Assembly: GCA_902459845.2 (NCBI GenBank)
Contig: CABPSV020000078.1
Location: forward strand, 14,171-33,267
DNA from: Hepatocystis sp. ex Piliocolobus tephrosceles
Taxonomy: Eukaryota > Apicomplexa > Aconoidasida > Haemosporida > Plasmodiidae
Reading direction: 5' to 3'
DNA length: 19,097 nucleotides
A model generated the notes under the pieces. The model had not been told where the DNA came from and did not search any database. It saw nothing but the letters and a program-made list of their open reading frames with translations. Shown here one piece after another: positions 19,062 through 19,097 of the stretch. Numbering within the stretch: the first letter of the stretch is position 1; the number at the start of each line of letters is the position of its first letter. The translations under genes and the position numbers were made by a program.

Positions 19062-19097
19062 AAGAAGAAAAAAAAAAAAAAAAAAAAAAAAAAAAAA
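19062..19097. other. Start of RPB1 3' flank
   Basis: Thirty-six bases after the stop codon to the window edge: gaa-type purines, then A from 19068 to the end. This is genomic poly(dA), not evidence of a polyadenylated tail. Confidence 0.7.

Overview
The window reads as a malaria-parasite (Plasmodium) chromosome segment. Base composition is extremely A+T rich, intergenic DNA is full of long poly(dA)/poly(dT) runs and TA microsatellites, and the proteins carry Asn-, Lys- and Asp-rich low-complexity inserts. The RPB1 here has the Plasmodium-type degenerate CTD. I cannot name the species. The very long homopolymers, large RPB1 inserts and short heptad array suggest a lineage other than the heptad-expanded primate parasites, but this is inference. 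All coordinates and residue numbers were counted by hand.

Four protein-coding genes are supported, all on the plus strand and head to tail. Positions 1-714 are intergenic and open with a 13-bp minisatellite followed by long A runs. Gene 1 (last exon 855-2867, probable short first exon 715-750) encodes an alpha-helical-repeat protein that resembles apicomplexan organellar RNA-binding helical-repeat proteins. Gene 2 (3538-4305) encodes a small Asn-rich protein with an N-terminal signal sequence and no recognised domain. Gene 3 (5633-6802) is a mitochondrial stomatin-like (SPFH/prohibitin-family) protein. Gene 4 (10623-19061) is RPB1, the catalytic largest subunit of RNA polymerase II, complete at 2812 residues.

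The 3.8 kb between the stomatin gene and RPB1 (6803-10622) has no convincing gene. It holds 9-, 13- and 18-bp minisatellites, a run of 49 T, TA/CA microsatellites and one slightly GC-richer patch.

RPB1 keeps every catalytic landmark I could check: the clamp zinc ligands, the [10 protein letters not shown] active-site loop, the bridge helix and the trigger loop. Its core is interrupted by four low-complexity insertions, at about residues 160-226, 653-842, 1228-1495 and 1764-2231. They contain tandem peptide repeats ([37 protein letters not shown]) and an 11-lysine run encoded by 35 consecutive A. The CTD has only three contiguous heptads plus isolated ones, within a tail carrying about 32 Ser-Pro dipeptides.

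The genes do not form a pathway. Two are probably organellar (gene 1, gene 3), one enters the secretory pathway (gene 2) and one is nuclear transcription machinery. I found no CRISPR array, transposon, tRNA or rRNA, and no clear evidence of a novel multi-gene system. The most unusual material is inside RPB1 and in the minisatellites around it.
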